Assembly: GCF_041447285.1 (NCBI RefSeq)
Contig: NZ_JBGMEB010000014.1
Coordinates: 62,001-126,000 of the forward strand
Reading direction: 5' to 3'
DNA from: Methanomethylovorans sp041447285
GTDB taxonomy: Archaea; Halobacteriota; Methanosarcinia; Methanosarcinales; Methanosarcinaceae
DNA length: 64,000 nucleotides
The notes under the pieces are model-generated. The model was not told where the DNA came from. It made no database searches and saw nothing but the letters and a program-made list of their open reading frames with translations. Position numbers and translations under genes: made by a program. Of the stretch, positions 53,160 through 61,492 are shown one piece after another. The first letter of the stretch is position 1. Each line of letters opens with the position of its first letter.

Positions 53160-54002
53160 ATGCCTGTAGGGCTTATGAAATTATCCGGAATGCTACCAGC
53201 AATGGAGAATATTCTTGCCTTGGAAAAACCTGTAATAACCCTCAGACTACCTTGTATGGTGGTAGGCGATCTGCACGGCAACAAGAAAGCTCTTGACTTC
53301 ATTATTGATATGTGGGGATCATTTAGATGTCCACAGTTACTTTTCCTTGGAGACTATGTAGACCGAGGAAATGCATCTGTAGACGTGCTGATCACCTTAT
53401 TTGAAATGAAGCAGCAAAACTGGAAGGACATTATTTTACTTCGGGGCAATCATGAAAGTCCAGAAATGAACCGTAAATATGGATTTTTTGATGAGATTAA
53501 CAGGAATGAAAATATATTGTCAGAGGTAACATCCGTCTTTGAAAAACTTCCAGTTGCGGCAATTATTCAGGAAAAGATTTTCTGCGTACATGGTGGTATC
53601 CCGGGTATTTGCAATATTGAGGACATTAGCAAAGATAATTCTTTAGAATTTCTCTGGAATGATCCTTGGGAACACAATGGAATGGGCTTTTCATCGAGGG
53701 GAATTGGTATGCACCAGTTTGGCAGGGATATTCTCGAAGACTTTCTTAAACTAAATCATCTCAGCATGATGATAAGAGCGCATAGTGCACTCTTGTCAGG
53801 GTATAAATGGCACTTTAACAAAAAACTGTTGTCTTTGTTCTCCACTCCTGAATATTGTGGTGCAGATAATCAGGGATCATTTGCATTGATCAGTGAATCT
53901 GATATGTGCATATATGTGTTTGGGGGAAAAGAGGGAAAGTATGAACTTATAGAAACGAGTTCTATTAACATATCACATATTTATAACATAAAGAGAGATT
54001 AA
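53160..54002 (+). CDS. PPP-family serine/threonine protein phosphatase
   Basis: 280 residues from ATG 53160 after GGGGTGG. The dinuclear-metal motifs are complete: GDLHGNKKAL, GDYVDRGNA, RGNHESPEMNRKYG and CVHGGIPG, then a late His in RAHSALLSGYKW. The three-motif spacing and the RKYG after NHE match PP1/PP2A-type archaeal phosphatases rather than general metallophosphoesterases. Its 3' end contains the promoter and operator of the next operon. Substrates unknown. Confidence 0.9.
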   Translation: MPVGLMKLSGMLPAMENILALEKPVITLRLPCMVVGDLHGNKKALDFIIDMWGSFRCPQLLFLGDYVDRGNASVDVLITLFEMKQQNWKDIILLRGNHESPEMNRKYGFFDEINRNENILSEVTSVFEKLPVAAIIQEKIFCVHGGIPGICNIEDISKDNSLEFLWNDPWEHNGMGFSSRGIGMHQFGRDILEDFLKLNHLSMMIRAHSALLSGYKWHFNKKLLSLFSTPEYCGADNQGSFALISESDMCIYVFGGKEGKYELIETSSINISHIYNIKRD

Positions 54003-54012
54003 CAATTGTGAA
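53977..54012 (+). promoter_or_regulatory. TATA box and sulfur-regulon palindrome, site 5 (tusA operon)
   Basis: ATATTTATAACAT (53977-53989) lies inside the end of the phosphatase gene. TTAACAATTGTGAA (53999-54012), one base from the consensus, follows at the same distance from the TATA box as in the other sites and overlaps the phosphatase stop codon. Confidence 0.5.
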
Positions 54013-54034
54013 TATATGAGTATGGGGTGATATT

Positions 54035-54256
54035 ATAGCCACAATTGAAATAGATGTAAGGGGGCAGACATGCCCGGTACCACTTGTGGAATGCCGTAAA
54101 GCGCTTCGAAAAGCCTCTCCGGGAGATGAGGTTGTTGTAACTGGCACACATCCGGCATCAAAGAAAGAAATTCCTATGGCATGCGAATCTCTGGGGCTCG
54201 ACGTTCTGGAGGTCGAAGACAAAGGCAATGAATGGAAAATAAGGATACGGAGGTAG
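54035..54256 (+). CDS. TusA/SirA-family sulfur carrier protein
   Basis: 73 residues. The frame reads ATIEIDVRGQTCPVPLVECR after the start, with the conserved CPxP motif whose Cys carries persulfide sulfur, and ends IRIRR. No ATG, GTG or TTG is available upstream before an in-frame stop at 54017. ATA 54035 gives the usual M-A-T start and sits 5 bp after GGGGTG; ATT 54032 is the alternative. TusA hands sulfur between desulfurases, DsrE-type proteins and acceptors. It is followed 7 bp later by a DsrE2-like gene. Confidence 0.85.
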   Translation: MATIEIDVRGQTCPVPLVECRKALRKASPGDEVVVTGTHPASKKEIPMACESLGLDVLEVEDKGNEWKIRIRR

Positions 54257-54263
54257 TGATCAA

Positions 54264-54683
54264 ATGGGGGATAAAGCTGTAATTGTAGTGCACAGTGGGG
54301 ATATGGATAAGATCTACAGTGCTCTGATCATTGGAAACGGGGCACTTTCTATGGGCCTTGATGCTTCTTTGTACTTCACTTTCTGGGGCTTGCAGCGTCT
54401 TAAAAAGGGTGGCCTTGAAGCAGGTCCGCTTTCAAAGATGCACATGCTGGGCTTAGGTAAATGGATGGTGAAAAAAAGAATGCAGAAAGCCAATGTGGCG
54501 TCCCTTGAAAAGCTTATGCAGGATTATAAGGAGCTGGGTGGCCGGATCATTGCCTGTGAGATGACCATGGAGATCATGGGGATTAAAAAAGAAGAATTGC
54601 GTACAGAATGGATAGATGATTATGGGGCAGTAGGCACTTACATACACGAAGCAAAAGATGCCAGTATTACCCTTTTCATTTGA
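54264..54683 (+). CDS. DsrE2-like (DsrE/F/H superfamily) sulfur-trafficking protein
   Basis: 139 residues. The N-terminal AVIVVHSGDMDKIYSALIIG and the Cys in GGRIIACEMTMEIMGIKKEE are typical of the DsrE2 subgroup, which pairs with TusA in sulfur oxidisers and many anaerobes. The hydrophobic middle (MGLDASLYFTFWGLQRL) is typical too. It lies between tusA and the iscS-like gene with gaps of 7 and 12 bp. It probably receives or donates persulfide sulfur with TusA. Confidence 0.88.
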   Translation: MGDKAVIVVHSGDMDKIYSALIIGNGALSMGLDASLYFTFWGLQRLKKGGLEAGPLSKMHMLGLGKWMVKKRMQKANVASLEKLMQDYKELGGRIIACEMTMEIMGIKKEELRTEWIDDYGAVGTYIHEAKDASITLFI

Positions 54684-54695
54684 CGGAGATTGAAT

Positions 54696-55865
54696 ATGTT
54701 CGACAAGATAACGTATCTGGACAATGCAGCCAGCACTCGCCTGGATGAACGCGTTCTGGAAGCTATGAAGCCTTATTTCTTTGACACGTATGCAGTAGCA
54801 ACATCAGAGTTTGGCTATTCCATGGGAATAGATGCAAAGGAAGGGCTGATGGCTGCCAGGGAATCAATAGCGAAAACCCTTGGTGCATCTGCAGAAGAGC
54901 TTGTATTCACTTCCGGAGAAACAGAGTCTAGTAACATGGCCATCAAAGGCGTTACAGCTGCTTTAAGGAAGAAAAAAGGCTCACATATAATAGTATCTAA
55001 AATAGAAGATTTCCCGGTGCTCAATACTGCAAAGAGCCTAGAAAGACAAGGGTTCAAAGTAGATTACTTGAATGTAGATAATGAAGGATTTGTAGATTTA
55101 GAGCAGCTTGGCAGCCTTATAACTAAAGAGACTGCACTGGTATCCATTCAGCATGCCAATCAGGAGATCGGTACACTACAGGACATAAAATCCATTGCTG
55201 ACATTTGCAGTGAAAAAGATGTGCTTTTGCATACTGATGCCACGCATACGTTCACTCGTGTACCACTGGATGTTCAAAAACTTCCCGTAGACCTAGTGAG
55301 CATGTCTGCGCATACAATACATGGTCCTAGAGGAGTTGGTGCTCTGTATATGCGTGAAGGCACTCCTCTGGAAAAATGGATGGATGGTGGCTACCAGGAA
55401 TCAAATCGTAGGGCTGGTCTTGAAAATATCCCAGGAGCAGTGGGCTTTGCAAAGGCTGTGGAACTTGTGATGCCTGAAGAAAATACCAGGCTTGCGCAGA
55501 TGCGGGATCATACGATCAGCAAAGCTTTGGAAGAAATCCCTCATGTTACACTAAACGGGAGCCGTACCAGCCGTACACCACAGAATGCCAACATTACGTT
55601 CCATTATGTAGAGGGAGAGTCAATGACATTGCATCTTGACATGCGAGGCTTTGCAGTGAGTACCGGATCTGCATGTTTCAGCAGATCACTGGAAGCTAGT
55701 CACGTAATCTTGGGTATTGGGGGTAATCATGAGAGAGCTCATGGTTCCCTGCGTTTCACTTTTAGCAGATATAACACCATGGAAGACGTGGATGCGGTCC
55801 TGGATGCTTTAAAAGAGATTATAGAAAAACTCAGAGAGATAAGTCCGCTATATGCGAAAAAGTGA
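54696..55865 (+). CDS. IscS-like protein lacking the PLP lysine
   Basis: 389 residues from ATG 54696. The whole cysteine-desulfurase fold is present, with HANQEIGTLQ, RRAGLENIPGAVGFAKA and the catalytic loop STGSACFSRSLEASHV (Cys327). The active site is altered: where IscS has SAHKIHGPKG it reads SAHTIHGPRG, so the PLP lysine is Thr207 (codon ACA at 55314); the His that stacks on PLP is Asp105 (IEDFPV); the Gln of DAAQ is His184 (DATH). Asp181 remains. It should not form the normal aldimine. The IscS of Archaeoglobus fulgidus likewise lacks this lysine and helps bind clusters through its Cys. Followed by iscU 9 bp later. Confidence 0.9.
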   Translation: MFDKITYLDNAASTRLDERVLEAMKPYFFDTYAVATSEFGYSMGIDAKEGLMAARESIAKTLGASAEELVFTSGETESSNMAIKGVTAALRKKKGSHIIVSKIEDFPVLNTAKSLERQGFKVDYLNVDNEGFVDLEQLGSLITKETALVSIQHANQEIGTLQDIKSIADICSEKDVLLHTDATHTFTRVPLDVQKLPVDLVSMSAHTIHGPRGVGALYMREGTPLEKWMDGGYQESNRRAGLENIPGAVGFAKAVELVMPEENTRLAQMRDHTISKALEEIPHVTLNGSRTSRTPQNANITFHYVEGESMTLHLDMRGFAVSTGSACFSRSLEASHVILGIGGNHERAHGSLRFTFSRYNTMEDVDAVLDALKEIIEKLREISPLYAKK

Positions 55866-55874
55866 GGTGATATC

Positions 55875-56513
55875 ATGAAGTTTCCTTATACTGAGAAAGT
55901 GTTAGAACATTTCCGCAATCCTAAAAACGTAGGTAAGCTAGAGGATGCAGATGGCAAGGGTCTGGAAGGTAGTCCCGCCTGTGGAGATATGGTTGCAGTA
56001 TACCTTAAAGTGAATCCTGAAACCACTGTAATAGATGATATAAAATTCGAGTCCTATGGGTGTGCTTCTAATATCGCTACTGCATCAATTATAACTGAAA
56101 TGGCTAAAGGAAAGACTATAGCTGAGGCGAAGAAGATCACATGGCAGGAAGCAACTGATGAATTGGGAGGATTGCCTCCTGTAAAAAGACATTGTTCAGT
56201 ACTGGCTGTAGAAGGTTTGAGGTCTGCCATACGGGATTATGAGGAAAAGCATGGTTTGATCAGTGAACAGGAGCCAACGACAGATGAAGTTGTAAGAAGC
56301 AGGTTAAAGCATGTAATGAATCCCATGGCAGGGCTTGATATAGTACGTACGGAACTTGTTACCAAGATAGAGGTAAAAGATGGAGCGGTAAGAGTTGTCC
56401 TTGACCTACCTTCCAGCCATCAGTTTGCAAACGCCATAAAGGAGGATTTGGTAGAAAAGCTTGAAGCTCTGTGGGATGTAAAAGAAGTCAAGGTTGTTTT
56501 CACCGAAGGATAA
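55875..56513 (+). CDS. iscU: IscU scaffold fused to a MIP18/DUF59-like domain
   Basis: 212 residues. Residues 1-130 are IscU with its three cysteines in GSPACGDMV, ESYGCASNI and KRHCSVLAV; the usual Asp after the first Cys (CGD) is kept. Residues about 138-212 (VRSRLKHVMNPMAGLDIVRT, VRVVLDLPSSHQFANAIKED) resemble the MIP18/DUF59 (SufT-like) Fe-S maturation domain. It assembles Fe-S clusters with the preceding IscS-like protein, receiving sulfur perhaps from TusA/DsrE2 or sulfide rather than from cysteine. Confidence 0.88.
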   Translation: MKFPYTEKVLEHFRNPKNVGKLEDADGKGLEGSPACGDMVAVYLKVNPETTVIDDIKFESYGCASNIATASIITEMAKGKTIAEAKKITWQEATDELGGLPPVKRHCSVLAVEGLRSAIRDYEEKHGLISEQEPTTDEVVRSRLKHVMNPMAGLDIVRTELVTKIEVKDGAVRVVLDLPSSHQFANAIKEDLVEKLEALWDVKEVKVVFTEG

Positions 56514-56537
56514 GAATAAAAACATGTACAGGTACCT

Positions 56538-57074
56538 ATGAAAGAAAAAGAGGACATGCTTGTTGAAAGGGCTTTGGAACTAGGGTTGCGTGCTTATCCA
56601 CTGGAAACTAAATATATCGAAGTGGAAAATCGTACTAGGCTAAAGTGTGCATACGGATGCAGAGGATATGGTAAACGTTTGAGCTGTCCTCCTCATGTTA
56701 TGGATATCGATGAATTCAGAAAGGTACTTAAAGAGTACAATAGAGCCCTATTGCTTATTGAAGAGTATGATGTGTCAAATGAGCCAGATGTTCTCAAGGC
56801 ATGGTCCCGCTTACGCAGGGAATCGTTCCATAAAATGCTACAGCTGGAATATCTTGCCTTCAGGCAAGGTTTTACCTATGCCCACTTATTAAGACCAGGT
56901 GCATGCAATGAATGTGATGTTTGTGCAGAAAAATGCAGAAAACCGGAGTTTCGCAGGTTCCCTCCGGAAGCTGTGGGCATCAATGTCGAAAAGGTTATGG
57001 ATGTAGTGGGTGAAAAACTTGTATTTTGTGATGCTTCTAGCATTAAGTGTGTTGGCATTCTACTTATTTACTAA
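56538..57074 (+). CDS. DUF2284 metal-binding protein
   Basis: 178 residues. Cysteines in CAYGCRGYGKRLSCPPHV and in PGACNECDVCAEKC match DUF2284, predicted metal or Fe-S binding proteins found in anaerobes. It lies 24 bp after iscU on the same strand and may be part of that operon as an Fe-S client or helper. Function unknown. Confidence 0.82.
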   Translation: MKEKEDMLVERALELGLRAYPLETKYIEVENRTRLKCAYGCRGYGKRLSCPPHVMDIDEFRKVLKEYNRALLLIEEYDVSNEPDVLKAWSRLRRESFHKMLQLEYLAFRQGFTYAHLLRPGACNECDVCAEKCRKPEFRRFPPEAVGINVEKVMDVVGEKLVFCDASSIKCVGILLIY

Positions 57075-57094
57075 AAGGTTTAGGTTTCTGGTAT

Positions 57095-57811
57095 ATGAAC
57101 TCAATAAAAGAAACTGCTAAAAGGGAGACAACAACGGCTTCCCAAAAGTTTGTTCAAATGGGGGATCGGGAAACAGACCCTGATAAAAAAGAACATTATT
57201 ATAAGATGGCTCTGGAACTGGAACCAAAAAATGTATCTGCTCTCAATAAAATGGGCCTACTTTTTTATCAAAAAGGGGACCTAAGAGAAGCAATCAGATT
57301 TTTTGATGCTGTAGTTGACTCCGGAAAAGTACGCAATCTCTATCCCATTTATTTCAATAAAAGCATAGCTTTAAAGGCATTAAAAGAATACGAAGCTGCA
57401 CTCAATTATATTTCTAAAGCGTTGCAGTATAGTTCTGGAAACCTGGAGGCACAAGAACTTAAGAGAGAGCTTCAGGATATAGTGGATGAAAAATATAGAC
57501 GTCAGGCTGAGAGGGAAAAACAGGCTGAATATGCTGGTGTCAAATCCGAGAAAACATACAGATCCTGGAATCCTCCTACCATTTCTGTACTTGCAAATAT
57601 GATGTATTATAAAGATTGGCATGCCTACAAGCATCGCAGTGACTTTGAGATCACAGATGCACAAAAACAAAAAATAGTAGCCAAGCTTGAGAATAAAGAA
57701 TTTTGCTGCGCAACTTGCAATTATTATACAAACGGTGCGTGCAGGAAAAGAAAAAGGATACATGTAGGTGCAAAAGCCATCTGCAAAGCTTTTCAGCCTG
57801 GAAATCGGTAA
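57095..57811 (+). CDS. TPR-repeat protein with C-terminal cysteine cluster
   Basis: 238 residues from ATG 57095. Two to three TPR units (HYYKMALELEPKNVSALNKM, then LLFYQKGDLREAIRFFDAVV and FNKSIALKALKEYEAALNYI) form a protein-binding scaffold. A charged helix follows (DEKYRRQAEREKQAEYAGVK). The tail ENKEFCCATCNYYTNGACRK with a later Cys could bind zinc or a cluster. Partner unknown. Confidence 0.75.
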   Translation: MNSIKETAKRETTTASQKFVQMGDRETDPDKKEHYYKMALELEPKNVSALNKMGLLFYQKGDLREAIRFFDAVVDSGKVRNLYPIYFNKSIALKALKEYEAALNYISKALQYSSGNLEAQELKRELQDIVDEKYRRQAEREKQAEYAGVKSEKTYRSWNPPTISVLANMMYYKDWHAYKHRSDFEITDAQKQKIVAKLENKEFCCATCNYYTNGACRKRKRIHVGAKAICKAFQPGNR

Positions 57812-58041
57812 ATAGAGAATAACTTGCAATGATAGTGGCAAGAGTATTCATAAAGAAGTATGACCAGATAAAATATGAATTATCACTAATTTTGTTTATG
57901 GGGTGCTATCACCTGATATACACATTTTTGTTGAACTTTCTGAATATACAATGAGAATCTTAAATCGGATTCTTGATCTTGATTATCTAGTGCAACAAAA
58001 AGAAAAAGATTTAAAATACGTTGAGCACTTCGACATGTATA
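57812..58041 (+). promoter_or_regulatory. Promoter region of the HTH-acyl-CoA synthetase gene
   Basis: No gene is called; a 61-codon frame at 57903-58088 overlaps the next gene and lacks support. GATTTAAAATACG (58008-58020) is a TATA-like element about 27 bp before ATG 58042, so a leaderless transcript is likely. Confidence 0.4.
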
Positions 58042-59898
58042 ATGACACCAGAAAAATTACATTATCTCACACCACACGAAGTGGCTAAACATCTTAGAGT
58101 CGAAACAAAAACTGTTCATACATGGCTTCAGGAAGGGACTATGGATGGAGTAAAACTGGGTCGTCTCTGGAGAATTCCACGTTCTCAGCTGGAGCATGCT
58201 GATGATAATTGCTTTACACAGAATTCTCGCCTGTTGAACATTAAAGAGATCCCACGCAATATGTCCGACTACGGCAAGGTCAAGGAGGAATGGAACAATG
58301 AGGTTCCTGAGTATTTCAATTTTGGATATGATGTCATTGATGCGTGGGCAAAGGAAGACCGCAACAAACTTGCAATGATCTGGGTCAATCAACAGGGTGA
58401 AGAGAAAAAGTACACCTTCAGGGACATGATGAAACTCTCTAACCAGGCGGCAAATATCCTTATCAAATACGGGATAAATAAAGGAGACAGAGTTATTCTG
58501 ATGCTTCACCGCGTGCCAGAATGGTGGATATTTGTAATTGCACTCACAAAACTTGGTGCTGTTGTATGCCCATGCCCGACACTTCTGACACCAAGTGATC
58601 TTCAGTACAGGATCAACGCGGGCAAATTCAAAATGATAGTTACGGACATGGAGAATGCACCAAAGGCCGATGAGATACGTGTTGAATGCCCCACTCTCAA
58701 GGAATGCATGGTGATTGATGGAAAAAGAGAGAATTGGGTCAGTTTCCAGCATGAGTTATTATATCCTGCACCAGTTTCACATAAATCAGTATCAATACCC
58801 GTACTTACTCTTTCCACAGATCCCATGCTAGTTTACTTTACCTCGGGAACTACGGGTAAAGCCAAGATGGCGCTTCACAATCATGCATATCCTCTGGGTC
58901 ACAGGGTTACTGCGGAACTGTGGCAGGACCTGACCGAGAATGATCTGCATTTCACATTCTCTGATACTGGTTGGGCAAAATGCGCATGGGGCAAAATATT
59001 CGGGCAATGGATTGCTGGCTCATGTATTTTAGTGTATGATATTAGAGGAAAGTTTGAAGCAACCGAGCTGCTTCCGCTTATTGAGAAGTATGAAGTAACA
59101 ACTTTCTGCTGCCCTCCCACTATTTACAGAATGCTTATACTTGCCGACCTGACAAAGTTCGACCTCACTCAGCTCAGGCATTGCTGCAGTGCAGGCGAGC
59201 CATTGAATCCTGAAGTGATCAAAGTATGGAGAGAGGGAACAGGTCTTAATATCTACGAAGGTTACGGGCAGACAGAAACCTGTTGTGCAATCTCATCTTT
59301 TGCCTGTTTAGACAATAAGCCGGGCTCAATGGGAAAACCGTCTCCTGGATGGAACATTGAATTGCATGATGAATACGGGAAACCGGTTAATAACTATGAA
59401 GAAGGAAGGATCGCTATCTCACTTGACCCGCGGCCGGTGGGGCTTCTTGTCAAATATCTTAATAACGATCAAGAAAACGAAAAATCATTCCAGAATGGAT
59501 TCTATTATACCGGTGATAAGGCGTACACGGATGATGATGGATATTTCTGGTTCGTAGGTCGCGATGATGACGTCATAAAGAGTTCAGGTTACAGGATAGG
59601 TCCTTTCGAAGTTGAAAGTGCACTTCTTGAACATCCGGCTGTACAGGAATCTGCTGTTATTGGTTCTCCTGATAATATAAGAGGCATGATAGTCAAGGCT
59701 TTTGTAGTGCTGAACGAAGGGTTCCAACCTTCGGAAAAACTGATACAGGAACTTCAAAACCATGTAAAGCACACAACAGCACCATACAAATACCCCCGTT
59801 CTATTGAATTCATGGACGAATTGCCAAAAACAATTGGTGGTAAGATAATGAGGAAAAAACTTCGGGAGATGGACTACAAAAAGCTCCAAAATGAATGA
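58042..59898 (+). CDS. Acyl-CoA synthetase (AMP-forming) with N-terminal HTH domain
   Basis: 618 residues. Residues 1-55 form an excisionase/MerR-type helix-turn-helix (LTPHEVAKHLRVETKTVHTW, then KLGRLWRIPRSQLE). From about residue 65 it is a complete acyl-CoA synthetase of the medium-chain (ACSM) type: YFTSGTTGKAKMALHNH for ATP, IYEGYGQTETCCAISS, YTGDKAYTDDDGYFWFVGRD and the catalytic Lys in KTIGGKIMRKKLRE. The enzyme activates an organic acid with ATP and CoA. The fused DNA-binding domain is unusual and may make the enzyme a regulator of its own promoter. Substrate unknown. Confidence 0.88.
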   Translation: MTPEKLHYLTPHEVAKHLRVETKTVHTWLQEGTMDGVKLGRLWRIPRSQLEHADDNCFTQNSRLLNIKEIPRNMSDYGKVKEEWNNEVPEYFNFGYDVIDAWAKEDRNKLAMIWVNQQGEEKKYTFRDMMKLSNQAANILIKYGINKGDRVILMLHRVPEWWIFVIALTKLGAVVCPCPTLLTPSDLQYRINAGKFKMIVTDMENAPKADEIRVECPTLKECMVIDGKRENWVSFQHELLYPAPVSHKSVSIPVLTLSTDPMLVYFTSGTTGKAKMALHNHAYPLGHRVTAELWQDLTENDLHFTFSDTGWAKCAWGKIFGQWIAGSCILVYDIRGKFEATELLPLIEKYEVTTFCCPPTIYRMLILADLTKFDLTQLRHCCSAGEPLNPEVIKVWREGTGLNIYEGYGQTETCCAISSFACLDNKPGSMGKPSPGWNIELHDEYGKPVNNYEEGRIAISLDPRPVGLLVKYLNNDQENEKSFQNGFYYTGDKAYTDDDGYFWFVGRDDDVIKSSGYRIGPFEVESALLEHPAVQESAVIGSPDNIRGMIVKAFVVLNEGFQPSEKLIQELQNHVKHTTAPYKYPRSIEFMDELPKTIGGKIMRKKLREMDYKKLQNE

Positions 59899-60059
59899 TA
59901 CTAAATATTAGATACAGAGGATAAGAAAAGTAATTCTTCCAATTATTTTTTAATATCCTCTTACAATAGTTTTAAATTAATCTCATTTTAAGTAATGACT
60001 ATTTCACTCTGTAGAAATGCCCATTTGAACAGAGCCAGAAAAACACTATTAAGTAAATC

Positions 60060-60509
60060 TTATGTATTTTGCAAATATCCACTATCAGACTCAGACATGT
60101 ACTGGTTTAATTTTGCCATTGCAGTACGCATTCGCTTAAAACCACATTTCAAATAGAAGCCCTCACGTCCGGGAACAGAATAGAGTATTATATTCTCCAC
60201 AGACAATTGTTCGCACAATTTTTCAATTATCTTCTTGCCTATTCCTTTTCCTTGATATTCAGGCAGTACTACCATGTCATATATCACAGTCTGGTATTCA
60301 CCGTCGCTCAATGCTCTTCCCATTCCTATCAGTTTATCAGAGTCATATGCTACTACTACAGCATAACTTGCCTCAAAAGCCCTTTTAAGTTTACCTGGGT
60401 CACGCTGCTGTGAACCCAGAGGAGCACGTTCGAACAAGGTGACTGCATCAGCCCAATTAACTGCTTCCAGACCAGTACTAAAATACACACCTTGAATACT
60501 ATTGGTCAT
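60060..60509 (-). CDS. GNAT family N-acetyltransferase
   Basis: 149 residues. The acetyl-CoA loop VLPEYQGKGIGKKIIEKLCE (R/Q-x-x-G-x-G/A) and preceding beta strand MVVLP define the fold. It resembles small YjaB/Eis-like members. Single gene, acceptor unknown. Confidence 0.85.
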   Translation of the reverse strand: MTNSIQGVYFSTGLEAVNWADAVTLFERAPLGSQQRDPGKLKRAFEASYAVVVAYDSDKLIGMGRALSDGEYQTVIYDMVVLPEYQGKGIGKKIIEKLCEQLSVENIILYSVPGREGFYLKCGFKRMRTAMAKLNQYMSESDSGYLQNT

Positions 60510-60811
60510 GATAGTCTCAAATCCAGTAGAGATGTATTATTATAAAAATTTATGTTTGCTTTTCGTTGCGATCTTAATCAGATTCAATAAAAAAACTCTT
60601 AGCAAGCTGGAATTGTTGAGTTACAAAGGGTTTTGTAGATAAATCAGCATCATTAGCCTAAAATGTCAATTCTAAAACGATATATCTAGAGACATTATTT
60701 AAAAACTTAAATTAAATTTGTTCCTCGAAAAGAGACGATTTATAGTAAAGCAGAAAATCTAATTTACTATAAAGTTGATGTTGCATATCATTATTCTCAG
60801 GAGCCTTCATC
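60510..60811. other. Intergenic stretch without recognised features
   Basis: AT-rich spacer between divergent genes. ATTTAAAAACTT near 60697 could be a promoter. AGGAGCC precedes the next ATG. A minus-strand frame overlapping the 60812 gene is judged spurious. Confidence 0.4.
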
Positions 60812-61420
60812 ATGAAATTACCCGCCCCCATAAAAAACGCCCTGATCGAAGCAAACATTTCCTTGTATGCTGAGAGCAAACCATCTTCCAGAACCAACGA
60901 AAAACCTCTTGCTTTCAAGATCCCCATGGCTCAGATAATCGAAGATACAAAATATTTCGGTATCAATGAATCAGACATTCAAGCCACGATCATAGAAAAT
61001 CCGAATTCTCTGTCATACATAGAAGACTCCAAAGCTATACAGTTCATTCCATCCTTCACCCGGACCTGCGACCTTTATAATGAGATTCTTGATGAAATCA
61101 AGACAAATACATCCGCCAATCCAAAATTCACAATTGGGTATGACCCTGCAATAAAAGAAGCTCTCATTTATCATTTCTTTACTGGTTCCCTCGTTCTGAT
61201 GGTCCCTGAAGATATGTCTAATCTATCTCAACTTAAATTTGCACTAAAAGCAGGAGGTAGTAAACTTCGTTCTATTATTGATATGACAGGCGGCTGGATC
61301 TACGTATTCCCAAAATACATAATGGAATCCCAGGAATGTGGCAAAATACCAGCCAAGGACACCAATGTTGAAGAAGTTCTGGCAAGTTACCTGAACGATA
61401 TGTTTCTGGGAGATGCCTGA
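60812..61420 (+). CDS. Hypothetical protein of 202 residues
   Basis: Begins MKLPAPIKNALIEANISLYA. Soluble, mixed alpha/beta, with YHFFTGSLVLMVPEDMSNLS and LRSIIDMTGGWIYVFPKYIM as the most structured parts. No family or catalytic motif is recognised. AGGAGCC serves as ribosome site. Confidence 0.65.
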   Translation: MKLPAPIKNALIEANISLYAESKPSSRTNEKPLAFKIPMAQIIEDTKYFGINESDIQATIIENPNSLSYIEDSKAIQFIPSFTRTCDLYNEILDEIKTNTSANPKFTIGYDPAIKEALIYHFFTGSLVLMVPEDMSNLSQLKFALKAGGSKLRSIIDMTGGWIYVFPKYIMESQECGKIPAKDTNVEEVLASYLNDMFLGDA

Positions 61421-61492
61421 ATTCAAAGCAAATGGCTGATCTCCTCGTTATTTTTTACTTCATAAGGTGAAATGCACCTATTAGAATCTCAC

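Noticed and set aside
57903..58088. 61-codon frame before the acyl-CoA synthetase
   Set aside because: It overlaps the start of the next gene in another frame and has no ribosome site or family match.
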